From positions 438,491,230-438,555,229 of the forward strand of contig NC_081407.1 of NCBI RefSeq assembly GCF_030272615.1: 64,000 nucleotides of DNA, written 5' to 3'. This stretch comes from Cryptomeria japonica (lineage: Eukaryota; Streptophyta; Pinopsida; Cupressales; Cupressaceae). Shown one piece after another: positions 23,601 through 35,374 of this stretch (positions within the stretch are counted from its first letter, which is position 1; each line of letters begins with the position of its first letter). A model generated the notes under the pieces. It was not told the DNA's origin. It saw only the letters and a program-made list of their open reading frames with translations, and did no database searches. A program made the translations under genes and the position numbers.

Positions 23601-24830
23601 AAACTACAAAGTATATCAAATGGATATTAAATGTGCATTTCTAAATGGAGATCTTGAAGAAGAAGTTTACATTGAACAACCTGATGGATTTTCTTTGACA
23701 GATAACAAAGATATGGTTTGCAGGTTAAGGAAAGCTTTGTATGGGTTGACACAAGCTCCAAGAGCTTAGTATGCAAGATTGGATAAGTATCTTTTGAAGA
23801 TTGGTTTTTCTAAAGGTAATGCTGACAGCAACTTATATTACAAAGTGACTAATGATGACATCTTGGTTATAGAAGTTTTGTGGATGATATAATCTTTGGA
23901 AGAGAAGATGGATTATGTAAAGAGTTTTCTATTGAAATGCAACAAGAATTTGAAATGCCTATGATTGGAGAAATAAAATTCTTTTTAGGATTGCAGATTT
24001 CACTGACTGATAAATGTATATTCTTGAGTCAATCCAAGTACTTGAAGGAGTTATTAAAGAAATTTGGGATGGAGAACTCTAAATCGGTAAGCCCACCTAT
24101 GACTACAAATGACAAATTATCACTAAGGGATGAATCTAGACCTGTTAATCTGACTAGGTACAAATCTATGATAGGAGGTTTACTATATTTGACACAAACA
24201 AGACCTGATATCATGAATGCAGTATGTATTGTTTCAAGATTTTAGAGTAATCCTAAAAAAAATCATGAATCAATAGTAAAAAGGATTTTCCGGTACTTAC
24301 AAGGCACTACAAATCTTGGACTATGGTATCCTAGAGATGAAAACTTTGAATTATGTGCATACACATATGCAAATTGGGTAGGAGATGTGGATGGTAGAAA
24401 AAGAACCACTGGCGGAGCATGTTTTCTTGGAAGCAGATTAATTTCTTGGTTGAGTAAGAAACAAAGTTGTACATCTTTATCAACGGCTGAATCAGAATAT
24501 GTTGCAGCAACAACTAACTGTACACAGGTACTATGGCTTAAGCAAATGTTGAAGGATATAAAGGTAAAATGCTAGGAACCTATTACTATCTATTGTGATA
24601 ACACTACAACAATTGATATATCTAAGAATCTAGTATTACATTCTAAAACCAAACATGTTTCTATCAAACTGAATTTTCTAAGGGAAAATGTTGAAGCAAA
24701 AGAAATTAAACTAGTTTATGTGAATACTAAAGAGCAGATTGTAGATATTTTCACTAAACCTCTACCTAAGGAGACTTTTGAATATCTCAAAGACCATCTT
24801 GGGGTCATAACCCCACCGGTAGAAACTTAG
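20678..24830 (+). pseudogene. Copia A gag-pol, degenerate
   Basis: Start ATG at 20678 (MSTNYFRKDSPKLDGTNYG). Domains by comparison with copia B: gag to 21480; knuckle CFNYNKIGHIASRC near 21500, with Tyr in place of the second Cys; protease DSGGSHHM near 21800, with Gly for Cys; zinc region WLWHKRLCHVNF...CKECQFGK near 22160-22300; integrase 22330-22860; reverse transcriptase 23380-23900 ([12 protein letters not shown], then VDDIIFG); RNase H to 24700. In-frame stops are seen near 20830, 21756, 21791, 22329, 23767, 24243 and 24575, with frameshifts near 23140 and 23875. Most stops are single-base changes from Gln, Glu, Trp or Lys codons of B. No function remains. Confidence 0.93.
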
Positions 24831-25156
24831 ATAGTTGATGATAGTCATCAACCAACGAAATTAACAAAGAAATCTTTTACTCCGGCTTTGATGAGAAAGC
24901 TACTTCTCAGGGGGAGTAGTTGGTATAGTGAATTGGTTGGTATTTTGTATCTGAAAAATGGTCTTTATATTGCTTTGGCATTTGATGTCAAAGGGGGAGA
25001 GATTGGTATGGAAAAACACAAGAAAAACACATGTCACTCCCAGGGGGAGAGATTGTTACTTTGGGGAGATTATTGGTTTTTGGTATTTGGCATTTCTATT
25101 TTGGCACTTTGATGGTTTTTCCATCTTGTGTTGCCATCAATGCCAAAGGGGAAGAT
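24831..25156 (+). other. 3' untranslated spacer and polypurine tract of copia A
   Basis: Non-coding linker between the pol stop and the 3' LTR. It has several GGGGGAG blocks (near 24909, 24996, 25045) and the LTR-proximal tract AAAGGGGAAGAT at 25145-25156. Confidence 0.75.
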
Positions 25157-26223
25157 TGTTGGTATTTTGGTATGGTTTTGTCATTGATGTCAACACCTAC
25201 TAACACTTATCAACTCTAGCACTTTGGAGAATCAGCAACATTCACCGGCAAGCAAGTGACTTATGCACAGTCACTGGTATCTGGTACACCGGCATGATAT
25301 AATGTTCACTGGCACTTGGAATGGCATGGAAAACAACTGGTTATGTCAAAAACATCATTTGGACACTTTGTCTTGGAGATTTGTTCATTGGCATATTTCG
25401 TATTTGCATATTTGTTGTTACCGGCAAATAGGTCCAGGTTATACACCGCCAGGTTTATCTTTTCCACATAAGCATGACACGCTATGGAGATGTCTTATTA
25501 ATGTTGTAAATGCATCAAGTCGACATGTTGAATTAGTTATTGCATCGAATATTGTTCTATTTGTAAATTGATTTTATTGTAATATCCTTTAGAGCTGACC
25601 TACTAAAATTGGTCTTAGGTTATGATATAAATGTAAGATCTTATTTGTAAGATCGGATGTGGAATGCGAAAAATAATTGTGTGAAGGTATATGCGAGAAT
25701 AAGCAGAGCTATACATGCAAACATAATTTGAAGGTTGAAGGAGGGTTTTTGTGAAGACAATCAGAACTACACTGGTACTGAATCCAGCATAGAAAGATGT
25801 TAATTTGAGCAGTATATCCTTATTGGATTTAACCATCCAATTGTAGTCAGTGTGACTCCTATTTGTGTTTGAGCAGTGAGCTCTAGGCGCTTGGCCTTTC
25901 TGCATGTGCAAACCCCATTTGTATACACATACTATCTGCAGTAGTATCATCTGATTGTGGGTAAGGTTTCCCACCGTGGTTTTTTCCCTTACAGGGTTTC
26001 CACGTACAAACATTGGTGTTATGTGTTGTGGATGTTATTGTCTTTATATTTCATGCATTAATCTTTACTGGTACTGTAATTAACTAATAAAACTGTCTAC
26101 CGGCATAAAAGACTGGTTTACCGGTATTAAGCATTGAAGTTGGTTAAGTTATTTTGGTTTGAATTTATTTGACAACTGATTCACCCCCCCCCCCCCTCCC
26201 TCTCAGTTGTCTCTGGGACCTAA
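25157..26223 (+). repeat. 3' LTR of copia A (about 1067 bp)
   Basis: Full-length copy starting TGTTGGTATTTTGG. Near its end are GTGGGTAAGGTTTCCCAC (about 25958), a C-run at 26184-26196 and CTCTGGGACCTAA. The final CA has been lost at the junction with the LTR of G. Confidence 0.9.
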
Positions 26224-26881
26224 GAAGCTCTTCAATTCATTTTATAACTTCATCTTGGAAGTTGTCAATGTGGGATAAATAACTTTTCCTTTATTTTATT
26301 TCCCCTTTTTAGTCACCCACTTAAGAGACTCTTTAACAAATTTAAAGAAACATTAACTTATGTCTCCCAAGTACCCCTTTATAAAATCACTTTATAAATT
26401 AAACTTATATTTTAGCTCCAAAAATGATCTCTCGATTAAATTAAGGAAAATTTGATATGCAAGGTCCCTGTTTTGTGTTTCCAAGATTTAAAAATCCTTC
26501 CCCCGGTTCCGACGATCTATCACACTAAGGTGCATTTTAAATATTTTAATTATTTTTTTGCAACCTTAGTAAAATACATAAAAATAAACTATTAATGCGC
26601 CAATTTGACAAAAAATTGTTGAAAAGTATCGGAATCAAAATCTGATCATACTAGAGTGACCCTGATGAATAATAATGACAAATGGAGCCAATCGAGTGAC
26701 TTACTATAAATAAATTCTCCCTCCAAGAATCTTGGAGCCCAAACTGAAAGCGTCATATGACTCCTCTAAACCAATTGATCTCACTGGTAACACCAAATTT
26801 CCCCCTTGAGCATGTTGACATAGCCTAGAAAGACAACAACAACTGCACTGCTAGAGAAACTGAAAAAATGGGGACATTACA
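26224..26881 (-). repeat. 3' LTR of G, right part
   Basis: Continues the LTR interrupted at 19809; matches 54750-55427. It ends ATGGGGACATTACA, the inverted partner of the TGTAATG start. Confidence 0.9.
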
Positions 26882-28814
26882 ATCTGCCCTTCCCAAAGAT
26901 TTCTTGTCCTCAAGAATTGCCAATGCAATCCACAATTAACTAATTTGATACAAATTGAAACCACGAGTGATCCCAAGGTCCCAAGTCATCCTCAAAAATA
27001 AACCACCACACTGATGGTGTGCCACTATGATCATAACCACAAACTCATTGTGCCCAAACTACAGTCCTCTCTCCTATAGCCCAAATAAGTAATCAACATC
27101 AACACTTCTAATATAATACTGGAATGGGCTCAAATCCATGCCATAAAATATAGCCTGTAAAGGCAGCTCAAAGGAAACCACATCAACAAACTCTCTTCTA
27201 ATCATGATTCTAGGCAACAGAAAAAACAACATACTCGACCACCATAAAAAATAAACCCAAGATTCACTTGTCATGACATCCTGATAATGAAGAAGGTCAA
27301 TCATTGTCACAACTCTGCAAGCTATCAACCACGAAATGTCTCTACTGCCACCACCTGAAATCATATCATCGACACTTAATCTCCAAGTGTCAAGGGAAGA
27401 AACTCGAGAGCACCAACCAACCCAACTCATTGCAATCAACCAATCACCATTTGGTAGGATGTATACTGACATCATGTGATGACTATAGTGACTAATACTC
27501 ACACAAGTAGAGGTGGAAAGCAACTAAGTTATACCCAATAGATCCTCCACAAATAATAGTATAGAAGTTTGCAAATGTTCCCAATCAAACTGCCCAAAGA
27601 CTAAGATCCACATAAATAGCGTGAGGAAACTAGGACAGTAATAAACAATCAGAAATCTCACTGAAAAGGTATCTCCTATGGCTAGACAATCTCTAGCAAC
27701 CCACCATCCAAGGCCATCCACACCATTACAATCTTCTATATAATAATAATTCACCAATGATCTTGGGTGCCCTGATAGGCAACTCAACACCTACTGACTA
27801 CCATGACACCACTTAATTAATTCATCATCACTACACCAAGAGTGGTGAAATAATTCATCATAATCCCAATGCAAAAGAGCACCAAACATGCAATGCCAAA
27901 AATCCATATAAATGGAAATTAACTCTCATGGGTGTGAAGAATGAACATCATAGGTACATAATCAATTATACCTATCCACCACATACTGCTGATATGAATT
28001 AGAATGACACTTGTCAAACTAAAAATCCCACTTGAAGTGATACAACAAGTATCTCAAATGCCAAAGGAAAATGGAGTCTCATTGCTATACCAATCTCCAA
28101 CAAAGGAAGCATGATCTTGAACTTTCCAAAACCTCCAACCAGCTGTTGTCCTAAAGGACCAAACTAAAATCTCTATGATCAGTAGTATGAAACAACTATT
28201 GATCACCAATATGAGAACTCTAATCCAATGGTACAAACATGGAGTACCATTATCCTCTACATATTCCATGATATTTTCTTGCTATACCATAAATCCTCTC
28301 CAAGTGTGATCAAGGCATAATGTTTTTATGAAGCAAAGACAAGCACTACATGATGACAAGCATTGTATGCAATGTAGCTCTTCAATACTCGTCATATGTC
28401 CTTGCATTACAACAATATTAATGAAACCATGTGAATATAGAAGATGATGGGTCATCATTATGAAACCCACCTTTGTTTTGTACCTTACCACATTGCATTT
28501 ATAGATGCTATCATAGGCTGCTGTCTCGAAGTTTGTGCCATATTGAAAAATTCCCCCATGAGTTGTCATGCTCCCCTTCTCAAGGTTGTCAGTTGTACTA
28601 ATTAGTGAACTAGTGTTCATGATGATTAAATCAGCCCTTTTCTTGGAAGACATGAGTCTAGAAACTAGGACAACATGGTGTCTATCTAAGGAAACCAAAG
28701 CACAAAGGGACTTCTTCAAATCTAAATTGAGATTACCTATCCAACATCATCCTTTGTTGTCCCACTAGATATATATACCATATTTTCTCTCATAAGTCTG
28801 AATTGAACCTTCAA
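26882..28814 (-). other. Internal region of G next to its 3' LTR, no gene recognised
   Basis: Begins on the minus-strand side with the polypurine tract (ATCTTTGGGAAGGGCAGAT at 26882-26900). Upstream of it is ILEDKKSLGRADCN in the frame that reads through the tract. Further right are short minus-strand frames (27074-27523, 27524-27790, 28282-28719) rich in hydrophobic residues with no motif I recognise. None aligns with gag or pol. I regard this as non-coding LARD-like filler or very old captured DNA. Confidence 0.6.
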
Positions 28815-29564
28815 CTTGCTCACAAACTAAGGTGTCTCATCAACCCAATGACCCAACTCATGATGTGAACCATGATCAACAACAAATTGAATACCATATA
28901 CCAACTCAGTTTCAAAATCTTCTCCTGGATCCCACATCTTACTATTTTTCATCAAGTGCAATGCTAGAACCAAGTGATGTTCCATCTTCCCACTCATAAA
29001 GTGGACTGTCATATGTCCTCTCATCACCCATCTCAAAAAATGGGCTATCAACGAGCACCTCAAATTGATTCCTCCAACCATGTTTATGCAAGCTAAGATA
29101 ATTGCTTCTGTGATAAATACCAAAATCAAAACTATCATTCCTATCATCGGAGTCTCCAACAAAATAAAAAATCAATTGTGCCTTTCCAACTTGCTCACAA
29201 ACTGAGGTGCCATATCAACCCAATGACCCAACTCATGATGTGAACCAAGATCAACAACAAACTGAATACCATATACCAACTCAGATTCAAAATCTTCTCC
29301 TAGATCCCACATCTTACTATTTTTCATCAAGTGCAATGTTAGAACCAAGTGATGTTCCATCTTCCCACTCATAAAGTGGATTGTCATATGTCCTCTCATC
29401 ACCCATCTCAAGAAATAGGCTATCAACGAGCACCTCAAATTGATTCCTCCAACCATGTTTATGCAAGCCAAGATAATAGCTTCTATGATAAATACCAAAA
29501 TCAAAACTATCATTCCTATCATTGGAGTCTCCAACAAAATAAAAAATCAATTGTGCCTTTCCAT
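28815..29564 (-). repeat. Tandem duplication, two units of about 375 bp, within G
   Basis: Units 28815-29189 and 29190-29564 are nearly the same: both start CTTGCTCACAAACT and contain the same frame with GDERTYD and LYEWEDGTSLG on the minus strand. The frame continues from the PDS5-like segment through NVNGKAQLIFYFVGDS. Function unknown. Confidence 0.8.
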
Positions 29565-30246
29565 TAACATTTGCAGCAGTAAACTATGGACACCAATCAT
29601 CAAAGACACTAAACCTATGCTCAAAATCAGCTCCATGAAAAGATACATCATATTTGTTCTCAAGAATTAAATCGACTCCATCATTGTAATGAGATAGGGA
29701 ATCATCATTGTTAGCTATTTTGAAAACTTCTTCCTTTTTCCCTTTAGCAAGCCCAACAATTGATGGTGAATTAAAAGTCTCATCTTCACCAACTTTCGTA
29801 CAAGTTTCAACAACTTCTTTAGAAGGATCTAATGGTGCATTCAAAGTTATTTTTTTAATAATTTTATTGCATTCATTTTTAGTATGTATAAGTGCATGCA
29901 CATCTACAGGAACATCCTAGAAATCAGTCGCACCTTCATCTTGAGGCAAGGTATTCTCTTCAACTTTTGAATTGATTATCTCCTTTTTCATATGTGCTTC
30001 TTTATTCAAGTGAAGCTTCAATCTTCCCTCACATTGTTTCAGCACACTATTGAACAACCCATATGCAGTAGTAGAAGGAACACATTCTTGTTTACAAATA
30101 GCCAATATCATAGATAAGACAGGTTGGGATAAAAAATTACTTTCATTTATACACGTGACCATAATAGTCTTCATAGCTATGATAATCTCCTTATCATGTT
30201 TGTTGTTGATCATTACTAGGAAATGATGAAACATATTGTAGATCAG
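29565..30246 (-). pseudogene. PDS5: PDS5-like cohesin cofactor fragment, second half
   Basis: Minus-strand frame continuing the first half at 53277-53772 once solo LTR D is removed. The start IYNMFHHFL, then a helix pair with ESNFLSQPVLSMIL, and LKQCEGRLKLHL, follow the order and spacing of the N-terminal HEAT-repeat region of plant PDS5 proteins (sister chromatid cohesion). An in-frame stop lies at 29914-29916; downstream the frame goes on (29584-29901) as an acidic and Ser-rich stretch whose origin is unclear. No intron is visible, suggesting capture from mRNA. Not functional: split, with stops, and lacking the rest of the protein. Confidence 0.72.
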
Positions 30247-30865
30247 TGGTGGATGTTGCTGAGAGGATGTGTTGTCATTGATGTCAACATATTCTTCTAT
30301 GTATTCCTGTGTTGCAATTAGATTAAATGAATTGGTTTGGTCAGTGTGTTGCAGATGAGCTGATGCGTTTTAATGGGTTTAGAGATACTTATCTCTACTT
30401 GATTCAACATAATTTTTAGTGGTCTGTGTGATGTTTTGAGCAAGTTATAAAATTTGGTATTAGATTGATATTCAGTTGCTTGTGTTATTAAGTATTATGG
30501 TTTGTGATCCAAATTGCTTCAGAATTTCTATATCTTTAGTTGTGGATGTATAGGATGTGTTCAGGACATTGATGCGTATCCTTAGTTAGATTTGTTCATG
30601 ATTTGGATGTCCACAAGCAAATCTTACATGCTGTTAGCCAGTTTTGATGATGTTATTGAGCTTGAGTGGTGAGATGGTGATGATTTTGGTAATCCAAGTT
30701 GTTGTGGCACAATTCACCTTGTTTGTGAATATTTATAGATTGCGTTCTCTGAGTATTGGTGGTCCGCATTGATCGTTGTGTGCATTATTGAATATTTTCT
30801 TGGTCTAATGATGTTCTTCATGTTATGTGACATTCTTGGAGGTTGTAGTGTGTTGCGGATGATCT
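30247..30865 (+). repeat. Solo LTR D, part 1
   Basis: First segment of a copia-like LTR that interrupts the PDS5-like frame. The exact left end is uncertain between 30247 (giving ATCAG/ATCGG as imperfect duplication) and 30254. It contains TGTTGTCATTGATGTCAAC, as at the start of the copia A and B LTRs. It is cut at GATCT (30861-30865) by copia B. Confidence 0.7.
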
Positions 30866-31518
30866 TGTTGGTATTTTGGTATGGTTTCGTCATTGATGTC
30901 AACACCTACTAAAACACTAGCACTTTGGAGATCTAGCAACATTCACCGGCAAGCAAGTAACTATTGCAGAAGTTACTAGTATATGGCACACCGGCAAGAT
31001 ATAATGATCACTGACACTTGGAATGGCATGGAAGACACATGGTTATGTCAAAGACATCGTTTGGACATCTTGTCCTGGAGTTTTGATCATTGGTATATTC
31101 ATAGTTGCATATTTATTGTTACCGGCAAATAGGTCTAGGGTTACACCGGCAGGTTTATCTTTTCCAAATCAACATGGCAGGCTATGAAGATGATTAATTA
31201 TTGTTGTAAATGCATTAAGCCGACATATTCAATCGGTTATTGCATCGTATATTATATTGTTTGTAAAATGTTTTTATTGTAATATCTTCTAGAGCCGACC
31301 TACTAAAATTGGTCTTAGGTTATGGTATAAATGTAAGATCTTATTTGTAAGATCAAATGTGGAATGCGAAAAAGGATTGTGTGAAGGTATATGCGAGTTT
31401 AAGCAGAGCTAGACACGAAGACATCATTTGAAGGTAAAGCTAGGTTTTTGAAAGCATATCAACATTACACCAGTACTGAATCTAGCATATGAAGATGCTA
31501 TTTTGTGTAGTACATTCT
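30866..31518 (+). repeat. 5' LTR of copia B, part 1
   Basis: TGTTGGTATTTTGG start; matches 44023-44676. It ends with ATTCT (31514-31518), the left duplication of element C. Confidence 0.93.
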
Positions 31519-32556
31519 TGTAAAGCGGAAAATCGCGATCGAACCCTAGTTGCTCTCCCCTCTTCCAACTCCAAGGAGAGAGAAGGGAGATTCACTAGGG
31601 TTGATGGTTTTCACTTAGGGGAGAGACTTTACATTCAAAAGAGGGGTTGAAACCCACAAGATCCAATCCCACACAATGCAAGATTGGATGCTAAATGTGT
31701 TTCAAGGGTTAAGAAAGCAAGGCTACCTCTTTTGTAAAGAATGTTGATAGAAGAATTAAGCTAGGAATGCATAGAAAGTGACAAAGATTCGCTTATAAAC
31801 TAAGATAGAAATATAGGATGAAGCTGCGGACCTAGAATTAGCAGTAAAATGTCGATACGGCGCTGTCCTGCAAATTTGAGCAAAATTTGTCAGGACGATG
31901 GTGCCCGAGCGCCACGGTTCTCCGAAAAATCCGCGAAACGAAGGGGGATTTGTTCGTCTCTGCACAAGGATTCCAGATCTTCAATTTCAGCCACGTACCT
32001 GCAACCTTGTTGTAAGGATGTTTGTATCCTTATGTGTGAAGGTATAGATGTTGTATGTTGTATGTTGTAGTAGTATGTAGTAAGTGATCTCCTCTTCAAT
32101 GGTTGAATCCTTGTCTTGAATGCAACACTTAGCCTTGAATGGAGACTTGAAATGATCAATTGCTTGAAAGAATGCTTGAATGCTTGAGTATAGTTTCCAC
32201 GCTTTTTCCCTCATGTGTCTATCTCTATCCAAATGAGAGAGGAAAATGTAGTTTATATACTTGTCATTTAGGGCTGATAGACTGATTTTCCCGACCTTAG
32301 GCTAACCAGGAAAGATAATTTTCCAATTTGCAAACATAAAGACCCGAAGTCCAAAAGAGACCGGGGCACTGGGTGCTCTGGTCCCACCTCCCGGGACAGC
32401 AGGGTGCAAAGGAGGTTCAGGCCAGGGTGCAAGAAAATGCAGTTTTCAGTGTCATAATCAGGTTTCGGGGTCTCCATTCAGGTTGCGTGTTGCATCGCCA
32501 TCGTGAAGACCGAAATGCAGTCGAAATTGCAAGTGTCACAATTTTAGGACGCTACA
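31519..32556 (-). repeat. 3' LTR of element C (1038 bp)
   Basis: Pairs with 37926-39029. It lacks a GC-rich segment of about 66 bases (compare 38772-38838). Contains CGATGGTGCCCGAGCGCCAC near 31897 and repeated TATGTTGTATGTTGTAG near 32050. Confidence 0.93.
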
Positions 32557-33297
32557 TTTAGCCCCCACTTTAGCGGGAGTATAAGCGTACGCTCATACTT
32601 CCAGTAAAGTACAAGGAAACAACATTGAAAGACTTTCACCACGTCAAAGAGGCAAGACACACCAAGCCCCCAGTGGACTAAGGATCTTACGACTTCGATT
32701 GACAAAGTAAAAGGGAAGATCACGAGGGAGAACCATGACTGTCAGTAGTAAGGTTCCCTCACTATAAGTCATGCAAGAAAGATATCAAAAATTTTCAAGG
32801 CAAAGCTAAATTTGTCAAGAAATTTTCAAGTATCTTGAAAAGATATGGACGGGATGTATGCCCCCCTACGTTAAAGCGATCGCACACGCCTCACCGGGGG
32901 TGATTGTTTTAACGTAGTGATACATATAAGAAATGAGAAAGGAAAGGAGCACGTTATCGCAAGGATTTAGCCCCCAAGTATGAGATAAACCCAAGGATAA
33001 TAGACACAAAACACAAAGCACGAGGTGACTTCGCTTTCCTCGGGGTCAGTATGTTGTATGATAATTCATGTATATCATATGTATGTATGCATAATTGTTC
33101 TTCATTCCCCAGTCAAGGAAGGTCACCTAGAAGAAGGGAACACATGTGTCTTTTGAGTCAACATGAGAGAGACCAAGAGATCTCAATGCTTTGCATCGTC
33201 CTCAAGTAGACAACACTAAGGACAACAAATAGAAAAATGAGAATAACATATAGAAGAAGTAACAAAAGAGAGGAGGAGAGAATCTGCTATGCTAATG
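32557..33297 (-). other. 3' non-coding region of element C with polypurine tract and inverted repeats
   Basis: Minus strand AAAGTGGGGGCTAAA abuts the 3' LTR and is the likely polypurine tract (32557-32572). At 32866-32875 and 32908-32917 there is a perfect 10-base inverted repeat (CTACGTTAAA/TTTAACGTAG) enclosing TCACC-GGG-GGTGA. No coding signal. Confidence 0.65.
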
Positions 33298-33300
33298 AAA

Positions 33301-34572
33301 CTAGTCTAGCACGTCATCTACCCCCCAATCTTGCTGATCAATGTTTCGGGAAGGTAGGGAACACGCTAGAGGAGGAACATCCAACACAGCAGATGGAGCT
33401 ATCACAAGATCCAAACAAGGGCTATGTTCATGTTCCGAGCCACATTGTTCTTGTCTAGGAGCTAGGATAAGTGCTTTAGAAAATTCATTAGATAAATGGT
33501 TATCAATATCAACAAGTTCATATTCACTATCAGAATGAACAAGAGTAACATTTGCCTCATGAATAACATTTTCATCTATATCATCATCAAGATTTATGAA
33601 AATAGGATCTTTAACTCGCACAGGATCAAGACCATCATGCATCTTATGTTTAGGAGATTTCGGCTCAATCGTCGGCTGAGGAGAAAATGGAATAATGCTT
33701 GTTGAAGTTGTTTTTGGAGATTGCAAAGTTTGAGAAGCAGCTACTTGAGCTCTAAGATGACGCTTTTGTTGGCGTTCACGTGCAGAACGATTTCGTCTAG
33801 TCTTAGTAGGAAGTGAAGAAGATTGAGGAGGAGGAATGTTCTCATCCTTATCACTTGGGTGTTTAGGTTGTGGTCTCTTAGGTTGAACAATAGGAGAAGA
33901 GGAGGGTCTCTTCTCTCTATAAAAGGAAGGAGGAGGGACTGTTCCATATAAAGGAGGAATTTTTGGTTTAGGAAGGAGACCAAGTCCATCATGACGAGGA
34001 GGGATAGGTCTGCTTTTAGGAAGTTTATTAGGCATAGACATAATCACATCCATGGGAACGGGTTGGGAATCTTCTTGAGGAAAGACATTAGTTTTATCTT
34101 TCAAAGGAAGAACTTCCTTCTCAAGAATGATAGGAATATCAAGTTTAGGTGTTCTAGGTTCACTTAGAGATAGGATCATATCTGTTTTCCACTTTTGATA
34201 AGATTTGAAAAGATGATCACTTCGCGGAGGAAGAGATTGGAATTGTTTAGGCCAAAAGTAATCAATAGGAACGCTAGAAGTTCTTTCAGCTGGTTTAAAG
34301 AGACTATGATTGACATTAACAACTTCACCGTTATGGGGAAATTTCAAACACTTTTGAATAGGAGAAGCAATAGCTTTCATGGAAGATAGCCAAGGATAGC
34401 CAAGCTTCACACGAAATTGTTCGGATGAAGGAATAATAGCAAAGTTCACATCAAGGGATTTGTTATGAACTTCAATAGGTAATGTAATAGAACCAATTGC
34501 AGGAGAAGAAAATGCATCAAATAATTTCACAACCACATCTGTTTTGTCATAGATAACTTGATTCAATTGCAA
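33301..34572 (-). CDS. Element C protease C-terminal part with proline-rich, basic tail
   Basis: An uninterrupted 423-aa frame. It begins MQLNQVIYDKTDVVV; then LPIEVHNKSLDVNFAI and LGYPWLSSMKA, the second half of a retropepsin (LG-x-PWL motif), then a KFPH stretch. From about residue 150 it becomes proline-rich and basic (SARERQQKRHLRAQ near residue 265) and ends in an acidic segment, DWGVDDVLD. No reverse transcriptase follows, so the element stops where pol would begin. The tail has no domain I recognise. It overlaps the upstream frame at 34563-35360 by about 10 bases in another frame, so one frameshift separates the two protease halves. Confidence 0.65.
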   Translation of the reverse strand: MQLNQVIYDKTDVVVKLFDAFSSPAIGSITLPIEVHNKSLDVNFAIIPSSEQFRVKLGYPWLSSMKAIASPIQKCLKFPHNGEVVNVNHSLFKPAERTSSVPIDYFWPKQFQSLPPRSDHLFKSYQKWKTDMILSLSEPRTPKLDIPIILEKEVLPLKDKTNVFPQEDSQPVPMDVIMSMPNKLPKSRPIPPRHDGLGLLPKPKIPPLYGTVPPPSFYREKRPSSSPIVQPKRPQPKHPSDKDENIPPPQSSSLPTKTRRNRSARERQQKRHLRAQVAASQTLQSPKTTSTSIIPFSPQPTIEPKSPKHKMHDGLDPVRVKDPIFINLDDDIDENVIHEANVTLVHSDSEYELVDIDNHLSNEFSKALILAPRQEQCGSEHEHSPCLDLVIAPSAVLDVPPLACSLPSRNIDQQDWGVDDVLD

Positions 34573-35360
34573 AGTAAAAAGAAATTCTTAGTAATGACAT
34601 TAACCATACAAGAAGGATCAATAAGCACTCCACGGCAAGGTGTGTTCTTGACTTTTGCAACTATATATAAAGGACCATCAGGTGCCTTGATAGTTTCACT
34701 AGAATCAAAGGTGATGGAAAGTTCTTTAGGGATTTTCTGCTGCTCCACAAAGTTAATCACATTCGGAGTCATAGACACAAGACCATCAGATGAGAGAGAG
34801 GAATCATTAGCCTCAATTGCATTAGAGGTATGAGAAGGTAATGGATCAGTGAAAATCTGAAGATTTTGATTAGGAGGAGCTACAGATGTGTTGCCTTTAT
34901 CATTCACTCCAGAAACAGAGAAAGTATTATTATCAATCAAATCTTGAATTTTCCCCTTTAAAGCAAAACATTTTTCAGTATCATGCCCAGGTTGACGATG
35001 AAATTGACAAAAAGCTTTGTTATCAAAATAAGGTGAAGTAATCTTTGTAGGATCAATTTGTCTTATAGGAGGAAGAGTAAGCACATTTTGTTCCAATAAC
35101 TTATTCATAATACTATGCAATGATTCATTCAAAGGAGTATACTTTCTTTCTTTCTTGAAAAATTTAGAAATAGGAGGCACACTTGATGCTGCATTCACAT
35201 TGTTGTTGATGATGTTTTCATTGAATTTGATGGAATCTCTGTTCGGTTTAAACTTCCCAAATGGTTGTTGACTGCTATCACTCTTATCACTCGAAGCCAT
35301 AGGATGTGATTGTTCCATTTGACTCACAGTCGGTTGATAATTGTGAAGAGTTGCACACAA
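34563..35360 (-). pseudogene. Element C gag C-terminus (zinc-binding) and protease N-terminus
   Basis: 265 aa. The block FCQFHRQPGHDTEKCFALK is the C-x2-H...H-x4-C-like motif of Tat/Athila-type gag proteins. Then comes a linker and the protease start VLIDPSCMVNVIT, where the catalytic triplet expected as D-G/S-G reads D-P-S, so the enzyme is probably inactive. The frame meets 33301-34572 at its end. Confidence 0.7.
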
Positions 35361-35374
35361 CTGTTGGAAGAAGT

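Larger units (their letters stand above)
19810..26223 (+). mobile_element. Copia A: Ty1/copia element inserted in the LTR of G
   Basis: LTRs at 19810-20620 and 25157-26223, Met-type primer site, and a gag-pol with domain order PR-IN-RT-RH. Same family as copia B (30866-45070), which it matches through both LTR and coding region. The target duplication is not clean: comparison with the uninterrupted LTR suggests GAGCT, seen as GAGTT on the left and GAAGCT on the right. A carries many more stops than B. Confidence 0.92.

Noticed and set aside
27074-27523. 149-aa frame as a possible captured gene in G
   Set aside because: No recognisable motif, skewed hydrophobic composition and several equally long frames nearby; kept only as part of the unassigned internal region.
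33741-33992. Leu-rich minus-strand frame, 83 aa
   Set aside because: Alternative frame within the long 33301-34572 ORF.
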